Below are positions 1 to 8,447 of a stretch of DNA of 64,000 bases, piece by piece (within the stretch, counting starts at the first letter, position 1; each line of letters begins with the position of its first letter). The translations under genes were made by a program, and so were the position numbers. Under the pieces are notes generated by a model. The model was given only the letters and a program-made list of their open reading frames with translations. It had not been told where the DNA came from and did no database searches. Origin of the DNA: Chitinophaga sp. CF418 (GTDB lineage Bacteria > Bacteroidota > Bacteroidia > Chitinophagales > Chitinophagaceae); contig NZ_FRCN01000022.1 of NCBI RefSeq assembly GCF_900142925.1, positions 31,043 through 95,042 on the forward strand, written 5' to 3'.

Positions 1-2
1 AT

Positions 3-527
3 GCAGCTGGTCAAAGTTTCGGTGTTCGCCTGCAGCCGCGGAATTCATTTATGAATGATGGAGCCCTGAAAACCCGAGCAGACACCCCGCGGCTGTGGGC
101 GCAGATAAGTAAGATGGGGGCCGCTGTGGTTTCCGATACGGTATGGAACAGCGACCCCGGGGGGCAGCCAGTATATAGGGGGTGCTTCAGTACTGGCACT
201 AGTTCGCTGAATTTTCGATTACCGGACGAGCGGGGGATGCACGACCGGTATTTGGAGATGGGGCGGAACGGCATTACCTCAGGACGTCTTTATGACAACC
301 CTGGCGGCTATGGGCCAGATGCATTAAAGCAACATAATCACACCTCCGAGCAGATTAGTAAACGGGGCTACCCGGACGATTCAGCGGATCGGACCAATTC
401 GGATTACTATTGGATATCTCCAGGGAATGATCCGGGCCACGCACAAAATATCGTCATTAATTCCGCCGGAACATCGCCTGAAAACAACGTAAAAACTATA
501 GGTAAAATACCAGTAACACTATATTAA
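3..527 (+). CDS. phage tail fibre protein, tail-collar domain (5' partial)
   Basis: The reading frame is open to the left edge of the window, so the first ATG at 51 is probably internal and only the C-terminal part is present. The protein has the layout of a phage tail collar end: a LPDERGMHDRYLEMG block, a GYGPDALKQHNHT block whose histidines match the usual metal-binding HxH turn, and a closing NVKTIGKIPVTLY strand like the family's typical RPxNxxxxYCIK end. Such proteins sit at the tail tip and contact the host receptor. The stop overlaps the next start (TAATG), so the two genes are translationally coupled. Domain call is by pattern, fairly sure; the host of the phage or tailocin is not known. 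Confidence 0.72.
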   Translation, partial: AAGQSFGVRLQPRNSFMNDGALKTRADTPRLWAQISKMGAAVVSDTVWNSDPGGQPVYRGCFSTGTSSLNFRLPDERGMHDRYLEMGRNGITSGRLYDNPGGYGPDALKQHNHTSEQISKRGYPDDSADRTNSDYYWISPGNDPGHAQNIVINSAGTSPENNVKTIGKIPVTLY

Positions 528-3500
528 TGAAGCTCAGATTATTAATCCTTTCTCTTTTTGTAGCATTATCATCCACAGCGCAAATCAACGATACTGCTGT
601 TTTGCGCAACTATATCAATGCCAACGTCATTGAAAACGGCACCAGGTCCGTAACAGCAACTCAATTATACTACTCTTTGACCGGGTTGCTTAATGTAAGC
701 AACAGATATAAGATTGATAGTATCAATCTCAAAAGCGACTCACTTATTTATTATACCGCCGGTAAGCGCCGGGCGTTAAAGTTCAATCAGCCTGGCGTTG
801 ATTCGGTCCGGCTATCAAGCGATAGTCTTTATTTTAGACGTATTCAGGGCGGGGAGATTCCTATAAGGCTGGACTATTATACGAGGTCACAAAGCGATAA
901 TAGGTACGTATTAAGCCCTTCGGGCAAACTTACCGCAAACTGGCTAACTGCTTGGGATTACGCTATATCTTCTGAAGCGCCTAACCTGACGAATTTAGAG
1001 GATCGGTACTTAGTGGTAAACGGTACTGCTGGAGATACTGCTTTTACGGTTTCAGGCGGTACCGGTATGGCGGACTTTGTTCCAAATTACGTAGCTGCTG
1101 CATACGCTAAAGCGGATGACAAGTATTTCAGTTTCTTCGTCGTGCGGCAGTCTGGCGGTACATATCATACCGACCGTCCATTAAAATATAGCCTTGTAAA
1201 CGATACGGTCAAATTCATTTGGTCCAGCTACCAGGGCCAGCACCTCAGCGATTACGGATATCGCGGTTATGCTGACATGATTTATGACTACCATAAGTCG
1301 TTAGCACAGAAGGATTATAAATTGTATAGCTTCTTCCCCGAAGATGGCGGCACCATCCCTTTTGTTGCGATCAACGGCGCCACGCAGGGCGGCTTTATTC
1401 CCAGCACTTCTATTCCTCAGCTATACTCGCAGACTACTGCGACCATCAACTATTCACAGATAGCAGTCAACCATTTTGTCATACAGCAGGGAGGGGTTGC
1501 TGATCGTGGCGGTGAATGGAGCGTGAATTTGGGCAAAAAGCGCGGTTATTGCGAAACATGGGTAGGCATAAATCGCAACCTCCCCGGTTATGCGAAAATA
1601 AACTTTTACCTGGATGGGGTATTGAAGGAGACGAAATTCGTGCGTGGTGGCGTGCAGAAGCTGACATTCAATTATGCAAATGCATCCAGCGGGAAGCTGC
1701 AGATAGTAACAGCAGACGCGCAGAATACAGCAATCAGGGTCGGCAAAACAATTTGGTATCAGACCGATCTTGACACTATCCCGAAGGCTTACCAGGGAGG
1801 TAAAATAATGTTCGTCGGTGATTCCTGGACACAACATCGGTACACAGGCGGTAATTACCTCAAATCTTCGCCCGAGCGTTTCCGTGCTCGTTGGCAAGGG
1901 GACGGCGGTGATCCCGCGGATATAATCAATGTGGGCAGAGGTGGGATGACCAGTGCTTGGGGTAAATACTGGTTCAAATACTGGTTGAATTTATATCATC
2001 CAAAATACGTCTACATTGAATTTTATATCAACGATTCAAACAGCTCAGGGTTCGTTGGTGATGGCAGTACGACTACCTGGAATTTTGACAGCACTGATCC
2101 ATATGGTGCCGGACTCGATGTTGATGGAAAGGTGACTCAACAGAATTGGTTGGACAATATCAAATGGATGAAAGATACAGCCTTGGCCTATGGTGCCACC
2201 CCTATTATCCTAATGCCTACTCCTACCGCGTCCGCTACTCAAACTCAGGCTATATCCGCGTGGAATAGTGCGCTTCGTCCCGCAACTCAATATTATGATA
2301 TTGAGACATTTTTTTCTTCTGGCGTATATGGTGACAATAGTGCAAACGCTCCACTTATAAGTGCCGCTACTGGCAACATAGATACTGTTGCTACAAAGGA
2401 GATTAAAGGCGGTACGGCTTCCATTAGTGGCTCCATGCTGATTGAATTACAGGCCACGAATAGCTCGACTACCAAAGGAGGGATCACATATCCTAAAGTG
2501 AATTATACCGGTAGCAGTGGGCATATATGGGACTGGCAAAATTTGCCCACGCTTGGTAGTGGGGTTGTGGGCTATATCGCAAATAATGGACTTTGGTACG
2601 GTGCAGGAGGATTTACGACTCCGGGTGCCTATACTATTCCGCCATTTCAAATATCATATGCATCTGGGATCGCGCGCGCTTCAGCTACTAATAGCACTAC
2701 CGTTCAAGATTGGTATTTAGGAGATAGTTTAACCGGTGTGCTACGCTTCAGAATACCTGCTGTTTTGGCTAACTACACAACAAGTACGCTCCCTGCATCT
2801 GGTATAAGGCGCGTTAAAGGGGCATTGGTATATGATACTGATGTAGAAAAACCAGCTGTGACAGATGGCTTTTCGTGGTCATATCTGGCAAAGGAATCGC
2901 TAGTGCTAGCAAGATTCGACTCGATAACTGCGAAGGATAGATTTATACAAAACATATCTATAGCCGGCACGGCTCAATCAGCATCATTCAATATTACAGG
3001 ACAAGGGATGATAGCAGGTACAAATTCATATAAGCTATTTCTTAGCAGACCTGATATGACATCGAGTGCTGTACTTGCGTTTAAAACAGGCACCGATACC
3101 TCCGGTTATGTTGGCTTACCCTCATTACTTAATAGAGATGTTTCACTAGTAGGATTAAAAGGCAGCGCAGCAATAAGGACAAGCGACACGGCCAGAATAA
3201 TCTTTGGTTCCCATAGTCCTGAGTATTCATATGTTGTTGGTAAAAAGGGTAAATGGCTTTTCGGAGACAGTGTGCAAAGAACACCTACAATACCCCTCGA
3301 GGTAGAATCAGCACAGGATACCAGCATTTTAACTGCACACAAAATAATAGGAAACGGCATTATCAGTAATAGCACTATTACAGTCAGTAGCGCACCGGCC
3401 TATGCCTCCGGCGGGATAACAACTGTGGGCAGGAATAATACGACTGGCCGCCTGGAGACATTCACACCAAATCTTTCACCTGTTGGTGTTGTATATGGAG

Positions 3501-3733
3501 ATGGAACGCTTACTACCTTTCCAACCAATGTAGACTACCTGATCTTGCAACCTACAGGCAACAATACAATTGAACTATCATCTACCGCTACTTATACAGG
3601 TAGCGCAGGGAGAGTGGCAGTTATACTGAACACCACCAATTTCACCTACACAATTGCAGGAACTACAGTATCCAGTAAATATGTGTATGTCGCATGGTAT
3701 GCTAACAACACACCTTCATTTATTAATCTGTAA
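527..3733 (+). CDS. large tail spike/fibre with SGNH-hydrolase domain
   Basis: A 1068-residue protein in the tail operon. The first 19 residues (MKLRLLILSLFVALSSTAQ) look like a Sec signal peptide, which is odd for a phage structural protein. An SGNH/GDSL-type esterase block is visible in the middle: GDSW with the likely nucleophile Ser433, the block II glycine in NVGRGGMTSAWG (about 470-480) and YIND with Asn502. These enzymes remove acetyl or other ester groups from glycans, so this is likely a receptor-polysaccharide depolymerase or deacetylase. The C-terminal half (about 600-1068) is rich in Ser, Thr, Gly and Asn with short beta repeats, as in trimeric fibres. The final Asp-His pair of the catalytic triad was not located. 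Placed between the collar fibre and the lysis genes. Confidence 0.7.
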   Translation: MKLRLLILSLFVALSSTAQINDTAVLRNYINANVIENGTRSVTATQLYYSLTGLLNVSNRYKIDSINLKSDSLIYYTAGKRRALKFNQPGVDSVRLSSDSLYFRRIQGGEIPIRLDYYTRSQSDNRYVLSPSGKLTANWLTAWDYAISSEAPNLTNLEDRYLVVNGTAGDTAFTVSGGTGMADFVPNYVAAAYAKADDKYFSFFVVRQSGGTYHTDRPLKYSLVNDTVKFIWSSYQGQHLSDYGYRGYADMIYDYHKSLAQKDYKLYSFFPEDGGTIPFVAINGATQGGFIPSTSIPQLYSQTTATINYSQIAVNHFVIQQGGVADRGGEWSVNLGKKRGYCETWVGINRNLPGYAKINFYLDGVLKETKFVRGGVQKLTFNYANASSGKLQIVTADAQNTAIRVGKTIWYQTDLDTIPKAYQGGKIMFVGDSWTQHRYTGGNYLKSSPERFRARWQGDGGDPADIINVGRGGMTSAWGKYWFKYWLNLYHPKYVYIEFYINDSNSSGFVGDGSTTTWNFDSTDPYGAGLDVDGKVTQQNWLDNIKWMKDTALAYGATPIILMPTPTASATQTQAISAWNSALRPATQYYDIETFFSSGVYGDNSANAPLISAATGNIDTVATKEIKGGTASISGSMLIELQATNSSTTKGGITYPKVNYTGSSGHIWDWQNLPTLGSGVVGYIANNGLWYGAGGFTTPGAYTIPPFQISYASGIARASATNSTTVQDWYLGDSLTGVLRFRIPAVLANYTTSTLPASGIRRVKGALVYDTDVEKPAVTDGFSWSYLAKESLVLARFDSITAKDRFIQNISIAGTAQSASFNITGQGMIAGTNSYKLFLSRPDMTSSAVLAFKTGTDTSGYVGLPSLLNRDVSLVGLKGSAAIRTSDTARIIFGSHSPEYSYVVGKKGKWLFGDSVQRTPTIPLEVESAQDTSILTAHKIIGNGIISNSTITVSSAPAYASGGITTVGRNNTTGRLETFTPNLSPVGVVYGDGTLTTFPTNVDYLILQPTGNNTIELSSTATYTGSAGRVAVILNTTNFTYTIAGTTVSSKYVYVAWYANNTPSFINL

Positions 3734-3737
3734 TTCA

Positions 3738-4007
3738 ATGAACGAAGAGCAGCGCCTCATCAATCTTGAGGACAGAGTGAAAAATGTTGAGCGCGTACTT
3801 AACGATATTAAAGATGCACTGTTGGGAAACGAGTTTACCGGGTCTACCGGATTTATACACCGACATGCCGAAATGGAGAAGCGTCTTTCCCGGTTAGAAA
3901 AATTATGGGACCGGGGTAAGTGGTTTCTCATCGGATTGGGAGCAGCAGCAGGTTACGGGCTAAGTGACATCATAAAAAATATTTTATTGATAGTAAAAGC
4001 AAAATAA
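3738..4007 (+). CDS. XhlA/holin-accessory-like small membrane protein
   Basis: An 89-residue protein starting at the ATG 4 bp after the previous stop; a longer frame exists but would overlap the spike gene. Residues 1-60 are charged and heptad-like (LINLEDRVKNVERVLNDIKD), suggesting a coiled coil, and residues 65-85 form one membrane helix (WFLIGLGAAAGYGLSDII). This layout is that of XhlA-type proteins that work with holins and endolysins. It overlaps the next gene by one base in ATAATG, part of a tightly packed lysis cassette. Function is inferred mainly from context. Confidence 0.6.
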   Translation: MNEEQRLINLEDRVKNVERVLNDIKDALLGNEFTGSTGFIHRHAEMEKRLSRLEKLWDRGKWFLIGLGAAAGYGLSDIIKNILLIVKAK

Positions 4008-4309
4008 TGGAAGAAGTAGTAAAGCAAATCCTTTCGAATATTGACTGGATTGTAATTGCCCTTGTTTTGTTGGGCGGTGAATTTTCTAAAAAATACCTAG
4101 TCAATTTAAACGTACCGGTGGCCGTCAAGACGCTTATCGTCGGCACATTGTTCGTTTGCCTGTATATAGGCATTCTTGCTATTGCTGGTGACCTGGACAG
4201 GAAGAGATTGCCGATAACATTCTTTTCCTACTGCGTAGCCACCAGCCTCTATGAGCTTGTGTTGAAATATGTCATTGATTCAGTTAAGAAAAAGCTCGGC
4301 ATACAATGA
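4007..4309 (+). CDS. holin-like membrane protein
   Basis: A 100-residue hydrophobic protein with about three membrane helices (roughly residues 12-30, 38-60 and 68-85) and a basic C-terminal tail (VKKKLGIQ). Size, topology and position directly before the endolysin gene, which it overlaps by 4 bp, fit a phage holin: it would accumulate in the inner membrane and release the lysin to the periplasm. No named holin family was recognised from sequence. Confidence 0.6.
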   Translation: MEEVVKQILSNIDWIVIALVLLGGEFSKKYLVNLNVPVAVKTLIVGTLFVCLYIGILAIAGDLDRKRLPITFFSYCVATSLYELVLKYVIDSVKKKLGIQ

Positions 4310-4815
4310 CAAAAGATCTATTTTTCAAGCTGTATTATCGAGGCGCACTGCAGTGCGAACGAGAGACGGGCGTGCCCGCGCTGGTGATCTTAGCACAGGC
4401 CGCCCTGGAGTCAGGGTGGGGGGAAGATGTACCAGGCAACATGTTCTTCGGTATAAAGGCAGATGCATCCTGGAAGGGTAAACGACAACTGTTGACAACG
4501 CGGGAGGTGCATTCAAGTAAAAGTGTACGGTATCCTGAGGTTATTTCTATCACGCGCCGGGATGACGGAAAGTACGACTACAGGGTTAAAGACTGGTTCC
4601 GCGCGTATGATACTGCCGCCGAATCATTCGCCGACCATGGTCGGTTTCTGAAGGAGAATCCGCGCTACAAGGCGGCATTTAACACAACAGATCCACGCAA
4701 GTTTGTTGACGCCATAGCGGCTGCAGGATATGCTACAGATCCTAATTACGGGAAGACATTGAAGAGCATTATTAAATCGCTTGAAAAGCTGTTGCCAGCA
4801 TCCGCTGCCAGTTAG
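4306..4815 (+). CDS. phage endolysin, GH73-type glucosaminidase
   Basis: A 169-residue protein with a mannosyl-glycoprotein endo-beta-N-acetylglucosaminidase (GH73, FlgJ-like) domain over nearly its whole length. The block VILAQAALESGWGE contains the likely catalytic Glu35; GNMFFGIKADASWKG and the later FRAYDTAAESFADHGRFL and YATDPNYGKTLKSII blocks are family hallmarks. It cleaves the glycan strands of peptidoglycan. There is no signal peptide, so export would depend on the holin-like gene just upstream. It is the last gene of the tail/lysis operon and is followed by a terminator. Confidence 0.85.
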   Translation: MTKDLFFKLYYRGALQCERETGVPALVILAQAALESGWGEDVPGNMFFGIKADASWKGKRQLLTTREVHSSKSVRYPEVISITRRDDGKYDYRVKDWFRAYDTAAESFADHGRFLKENPRYKAAFNTTDPRKFVDAIAAAGYATDPNYGKTLKSIIKSLEKLLPASAAS

Positions 4816-4844
4816 TTTCAGATTTTGGTTGATAACACTGAACG

Positions 4845-4871
4845 AGCCGGGTATTCCTACCTGGCTTTTTT
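4845..4871 (+). terminator. rho-independent terminator of the lysis operon
   Basis: Stem AGCCGGGTA / TACCTGGCT with one G-T pair and a TTCC loop, followed by a run of T. It lies 30 bp after the endolysin stop. Confidence 0.8.
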
Positions 4872-4922
4872 ATTACAATAATAAATATTTGTATCGAATG
4901 CGCTACAAATCAAAAATAGTTG

Positions 4923-4930
4923 TATCTTTG
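4923..4930 (+). promoter_or_regulatory. -7 element TATCTTTG
   Basis: Exact match to the Bacteroidota -7 consensus TAnnTTTG, 40 bp before the start of the small gene at 4970. No TTG box was found at the usual 19-21 bp spacing. Confidence 0.4.
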
Positions 4931-4969
4931 AATTGTTAATGAAAAACAAAAACCTCAAAACTGAAAATC

Positions 4970-5167
4970 ATGAACAATCAAATCGCGATCCACGAGTCAG
5001 CAACATCTGAAAAGGTAGAAAAGTTTATTGATCTGGAATCTTTTACGCCCAGCTTTCAGCAGGCTTACAATGACAATCTGATAGATGGTTGTTATGTCAA
5101 TGAAGACGGCAAGATCGTTGCACGTACAATCCATAACGATATTATCGTTGATGTAGTAAAAAATTAA
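4970..5167 (+). CDS. small hypothetical protein (phage island)
   Basis: A 65-residue acidic protein (MNNQIAIHESATSEKVEKF...) with no recognised domain, signal peptide or membrane segment. The ATG sits 40 bp after a good -7 element and the gene is bracketed by two hairpins (4845 and about 5173), so it looks like its own small transcription unit. Such single-gene units are common at the ends of prophages. The function is unknown. Confidence 0.5.
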   Translation: MNNQIAIHESATSEKVEKFIDLESFTPSFQQAYNDNLIDGCYVNEDGKIVARTIHNDIIVDVVKN

Positions 5168-5266
5168 TTGCACCCCTCCGGGGGAATTTATTATAAATCA
5201 GGGAGCCGTCTGAATAATCACCGGTATGAAAACAACAACCAGGAAGAGAATTCAAGATTTATGAAC

Positions 5267-5286
5267 GGGGCTTTGGCCCCTTTTTT
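5267..5286 (+). terminator. rho-independent terminator
   Basis: Stem GGGGC / GCCCC with a TTTG loop followed by TTTTTT. It ends the short transcript that may include a 12-codon reading frame at 5226. Confidence 0.65.
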
Positions 5287-5294
5287 ATTACAAT

Positions 5295-5477
5295 ATGACA
5301 GAAGAAGAATTGCTTACTTGGTTCCGGGAGCGGGGCAAGTATTTTAACCTTGAGCGAATTGCGACCGAACTAAATATTCCCAGAAGCTCGCTAAGAGCTT
5401 GGGTGGCAGGCAAAAGGCCATTAGCTACTGATCATGTGCCGAAATTACTGGCGTGGATAAAGATATTCAGGGAATGA
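5295..5477 (+). CDS. small helix-turn-helix protein
   Basis: A 60-residue protein. Residues 18-42 (LERIATELNIPRSSLRAWVAGKRPL) form a helix-turn-helix of the kind seen in small phage regulators, ending in the typical WxxGKRxL turn. It begins right after a terminator and its 3' end overlaps by 11 bp the end of a gene on the other strand. It probably binds DNA; the target is not known. Confidence 0.55.
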   Translation: MTEEELLTWFRERGKYFNLERIATELNIPRSSLRAWVAGKRPLATDHVPKLLAWIKIFRE

Positions 5478-5793
5478 AGTTTTTTGTGCCTGCTAATGCA
5501 ATAATCTTCTGTGCTGAAGTAGTTCTTATTTCGCGTATCTCGTCGATCTGTGGGTCGAGAATCCGGTGCATATCTTCAGATATCAATCTAACGCAGGCTG
5601 ATGCTGCCCGCAATTTCTGCAGCTCTTGCGCCTCTTCGGGAGTGATCGAGCCGGTAATTTCAGCGATTATAAGTGCCTCAGCCTTCCCTTCTGCCGACCC
5701 GTCTTTGATGCTTTTGGTGCTTCCCATATGAGAAATTATTTTTTTAAGTTGATGAATACTTTTCCTATCTGCGCCCCCGTTTATTTTGGTCAA
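5467..5793 (-). CDS. hypothetical protein
   Basis: A 108-residue charged, mostly helical protein with a central TPEEAQELQKLRAASACVRLISED stretch and no recognised family. The start at 5793 overlaps the end of the upstream gene on the same strand by 29 bp; an internal ATG at 5727 (MGSTKSIKDG) is an alternative start with no overlap. Probably co-transcribed with the gene at 5995-5765. Confidence 0.45.
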   Translation of the reverse strand: MTKINGGADRKSIHQLKKIISHMGSTKSIKDGSAEGKAEALIIAEITGSITPEEAQELQKLRAASACVRLISEDMHRILDPQIDEIREIRTTSAQKIIALAGTKNFIP

Positions 5794-5995
5794 ATGGCGT
5801 AAAGTATTGTACGATCAAGCGTTCTGCTTCACACAACCGCCCTTCAGGGGCGGCTCCATAGATCAGTTTAGGTGTGTCATTTTCAACAGCGAAAATTAGG
5901 CAGGCTGATCCTGCCATGACAACTATGATCGGCGTCATGGGTACTCTTTGCATCCGATAGTCGATGCCGTTTACTGTGAAATTTTGGGTTCGCAT
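5765..5995 (-). CDS. hypothetical small protein
   Basis: A 76-residue protein starting at the ATG at 5995 (MRTQNFTVNGIDYRMQRVPMTP); a TTG three codons upstream is possible but less likely. It holds a hydrophobic strand-rich core (PIIVVMAGSACLIFAVEND). No family was recognised. It is divergent from the XRE regulator at 6160 and shares its 165-bp upstream region, which contains a perfect palindrome, so the regulator may control it. Confidence 0.45.
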   Translation of the reverse strand: MRTQNFTVNGIDYRMQRVPMTPIIVVMAGSACLIFAVENDTPKLIYGAAPEGRLCEAERLIVQYFTPFDQNKRGRR

Positions 5996-6099
5996 AATGA
6001 CCAAGGCACCTGGCCTAAACAGACCAGGTCTTGAGGTTAATTTCTATTTTATAAACCATGTATGGTGTAAATATACAGCTTTTATATAATTATTGATCA

Positions 6100-6115
6100 A
6101 TTGTGCATGCACAAT
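6100..6115. promoter_or_regulatory. 16-bp perfect palindrome, likely XRE operator
   Basis: ATTGTGCATGCACAAT is its own reverse complement. It lies in the intergenic space between the divergent small gene (start 5995) and the XRE regulator (start 6160), the usual place for a self-regulatory phage-type operator. Confidence 0.55.
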
Positions 6116-6159
6116 CAGGTATGTTTAATTAGTCAATATTTATATACGTTTGCCTTCTC

Positions 6160-6372
6160 ATGCAAAGCAAACCGGAAATATTAAAGCTGTTTGGTTCCAG
6201 ATTGAAGAAGATCCGGGAGGAGAAGGGCCTTACTCAGATGGATGTTGCGTTTCATCTGAGTACCGGTACCGGATATATATCCCGCCTTGAGAATGGACGA
6301 ACCGAGCCCGGAATAACTATGCTTTACGTCCTTGCGGAAGTGCTTGAATGCAATCCCAAAGATTTGTTATAG
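6160..6372 (+). CDS. XRE-family transcriptional regulator
   Basis: A 70-residue protein made of one Cro/C1-type helix-turn-helix: LGSRLKKIREEKGLTQMDVAFHLSTGTGYISRLENGRTEPGI pattern, with the LTQ, YISRLE and ENGRTEP hallmarks. It has no extra ligand domain. Such single-domain regulators are typical of prophages and mobile islands. Regulation is probably through the palindrome 45 bp upstream. It marks the right side of the phage-like region. Confidence 0.85.
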   Translation: MQSKPEILKLFGSRLKKIREEKGLTQMDVAFHLSTGTGYISRLENGRTEPGITMLYVLAEVLECNPKDLL

Positions 6373-6601
6373 CCGATAGCCGATTCAAGTGTTTTAATTT
6401 CAACGTATTATTCCCTTTATAGTCAAACAAAAAGTCAAACAATTTTATCTATATTGCATGATATAGGATTGTCGTCGTTTTGTAACTACTTGCAAATCAT
6501 TGCCATATATTTGTTAGCCACATAATGAACAATATTTATAATTATATGTATTTATGGGGTAATAAATTTTAGGAGAGCACTCCGCTTACTCAATTCATAC
6601 C

Positions 6602-7516
6602 ATGTTCCTGATGAAACGAATGAAAAAATTGGTGAATATCTTACGCCATTTTTTGTATACCTCAAGAAAAGCACAGCAAACAGACCTTCTACTATTAGGT
6701 ACTCTTCTCGCCCGGCAGAATAGAGAGTTGCCGGTTCTTGATAATCTTTCATCCGCTGAGTTTAAAGTCTTTTCTCAAACGGGAGACGATGGCATTATTC
6801 AATACCTTATTAATAAGGTATATATCCCGGAGACAACATTTATTGAGTTTGGAGTGGAAAACTATGTTGAGTCAAATACACGTTTCCTTTTAAAATATAA
6901 CAACTGGTCGGGCCTTGTAATAGATGGGTCGAAGAAAAGTATCCGTTATATCATGTCTGACGATATCTATTATCAGCATGACCTGAAAGCTATACAGGCA
7001 TTCATTACAGCAGAGAATATCAATGACCTGATCGGTGCACAGGGATTGAAGGGAGAAATAGGACTACTGTCCGTCGATATTGACGGTAATGACTATTGGG
7101 TATGGAAAGCTATTAATATAGTTGATCCGGTGATAGTAGTGGCAGAATATAACAGTGTATTCGGTATTGACAGAGCACTGACCGTACCTTATAAACCAGA
7201 TTTTATAAGAGAACATGCCCATTATAGTCACCTTTATTTTGGGGCATCCCTGAAAGCACTATGTATATTGGCTGAAGAAAAGGGCTATGCATTTGTAGGA
7301 TCCAACTCAATAGGTAATAATGCTTATTTCGTAAAGAAGAATCGCCTGGGTGGACTCAGGGCGCTTAGTGCAGAAGAGGGCTATGTTTATTCCCGTTTCC
7401 GTGAAAGCCGTGACAGGAAAGGGAACCTCAATTATTTGCCGGGGTCTGAAAGATATGAATGTATAAAAGGATTGTCTGTATATAATGTTATGACAGGACA
7501 GGAAGAACAATTGTAA
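6602..7516 (+). CDS. FkbM-like putative methyltransferase
   Basis: A 304-residue protein. After a basic N-terminal 30 residues come FSQTGDDGIIQYL, TTFIEFGVENYVESNTRFLL (a Rossmann-like strand and loop), LLSVDIDGNDYWVWKAI and an acidic strand VIVVAEYNSVFG. The same ordered blocks occur in FkbM-type SAM-dependent methyltransferase relatives, but the classic GxNxG loop is altered to FGVENY. It is followed 28 bp later by a clear FkbM gene. Such pairs usually modify surface glycans. Family assignment is moderate and the substrate is unknown. Confidence 0.5.
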   Translation: MFLMKRMKKLVNILRHFLYTSRKAQQTDLLLLGTLLARQNRELPVLDNLSSAEFKVFSQTGDDGIIQYLINKVYIPETTFIEFGVENYVESNTRFLLKYNNWSGLVIDGSKKSIRYIMSDDIYYQHDLKAIQAFITAENINDLIGAQGLKGEIGLLSVDIDGNDYWVWKAINIVDPVIVVAEYNSVFGIDRALTVPYKPDFIREHAHYSHLYFGASLKALCILAEEKGYAFVGSNSIGNNAYFVKKNRLGGLRALSAEEGYVYSRFRESRDRKGNLNYLPGSERYECIKGLSVYNVMTGQEEQL

Positions 7517-7544
7517 CACCACCACAACAAAACTAATCTAATCA

Positions 7545-8345
7545 ATGAATCCATTTACGAATGCCCTGAGAAAAGTGTACGTCTTCATTTTTGCACGGAA
7601 GGCGCTTTATCCCATTAACCTGCTCCTGTATAAATTGAGTATGAGGGGACTGGGTATCATGAATCATGAAAACGATCATATAAGTGGTGAGAATGCCTTC
7701 GTGAAATATATGATCTCTACGGGGAGATTCAGTAGGGGCGTGATCCTGGACGTGGGTGCGAATATTGGTCATTATTCTGTAATGCTGCGCCAAAGGAAGG
7801 TCTCTTTGCCTATATATGCGTTTGAGCCGCATCCCGTTGCTTACCATAAACTGGAAGAGGCCGCATCAATGCACCATTTTATTCCTGTGCAAAAGGGAGC
7901 GGGAGAAAGTGCCCTGACCACCTTTATTTACGATTATGTGGAGAACAAGGGATCGGAGCATGCCAGTATGTATAAAGAGGTGATCGCTGATTTCCGGAAA
8001 AGTGAAGTGGAAGAGATTGCCATTGACCTGACCACTATTGACGGGTTCATTGAAGATCATCAGCTGTCTGAGATAGCACTGCTGAAGGTGGATACAGAAG
8101 GAAATGAACTGAATGTATTAAAGGGCGCCCGCCGTGCCATTGCAAGCGGAATGATCAATGTTATCCAGATAGAGTTTAACGAGATGAATGTCATTTCCCG
8201 TACTTTCTTCAAGGATATCATAGATATATTGCCGGGATATGACTTTTACCGTCTGCTGCCGGACGGACTAAAAGCACTGGGAGAATATAATGTTGCCGCT
8301 TTCGAGATCTTTGCCTTTCAAAACATTGTTGCTGTAAGACGTTGA
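7545..8345 (+). CDS. FkbM family methyltransferase
   Basis: A 266-residue protein with the FkbM core: VILDVGANIGHYSVML (SAM-binding loop I, about residues 66-81), IYAFEPHPVAYHKLEEA (acidic loop after strand 2), and LLKVDTEGNELNVLKGARRAI, the family signature. These enzymes O-methylate sugars or polyketides using S-adenosylmethionine. It follows a related gene closely, so the two probably act on the same glycan. Cytoplasmic; no signal peptide. Confidence 0.82.
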   Translation: MNPFTNALRKVYVFIFARKALYPINLLLYKLSMRGLGIMNHENDHISGENAFVKYMISTGRFSRGVILDVGANIGHYSVMLRQRKVSLPIYAFEPHPVAYHKLEEAASMHHFIPVQKGAGESALTTFIYDYVENKGSEHASMYKEVIADFRKSEVEEIAIDLTTIDGFIEDHQLSEIALLKVDTEGNELNVLKGARRAIASGMINVIQIEFNEMNVISRTFFKDIIDILPGYDFYRLLPDGLKALGEYNVAAFEIFAFQNIVAVRR

Positions 8346-8374
8346 AAATAAATTTTTTAAAGAAATAATAAAAA

Positions 8375-8398
8375 GCACTGCAAAGTGCGCAAAAAAAG
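8375..8398 (+). terminator. weak hairpin after the FkbM genes
   Basis: GCACT / AGTGC with a GCAA tetraloop, followed by an A-run rather than a T-run. It could mark the end of the FkbM pair or belong to the rtcB upstream region. Confidence 0.3.
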
Positions 8399-8447
8399 TG
8401 CGCACATAGTCCTGAATATTGCATTATTATTATAACCCTAATAAGAA

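Noticed and set aside
1454..1897. 147-codon minus-strand frame inside the spike gene
   Set aside because: Shadow of the long coherent spike frame.
5226..5264. 12-codon leader peptide (MKTTTRKRIQDL)
   Set aside because: Too short to support; no run of regulatory codons, and a simple terminator follows.
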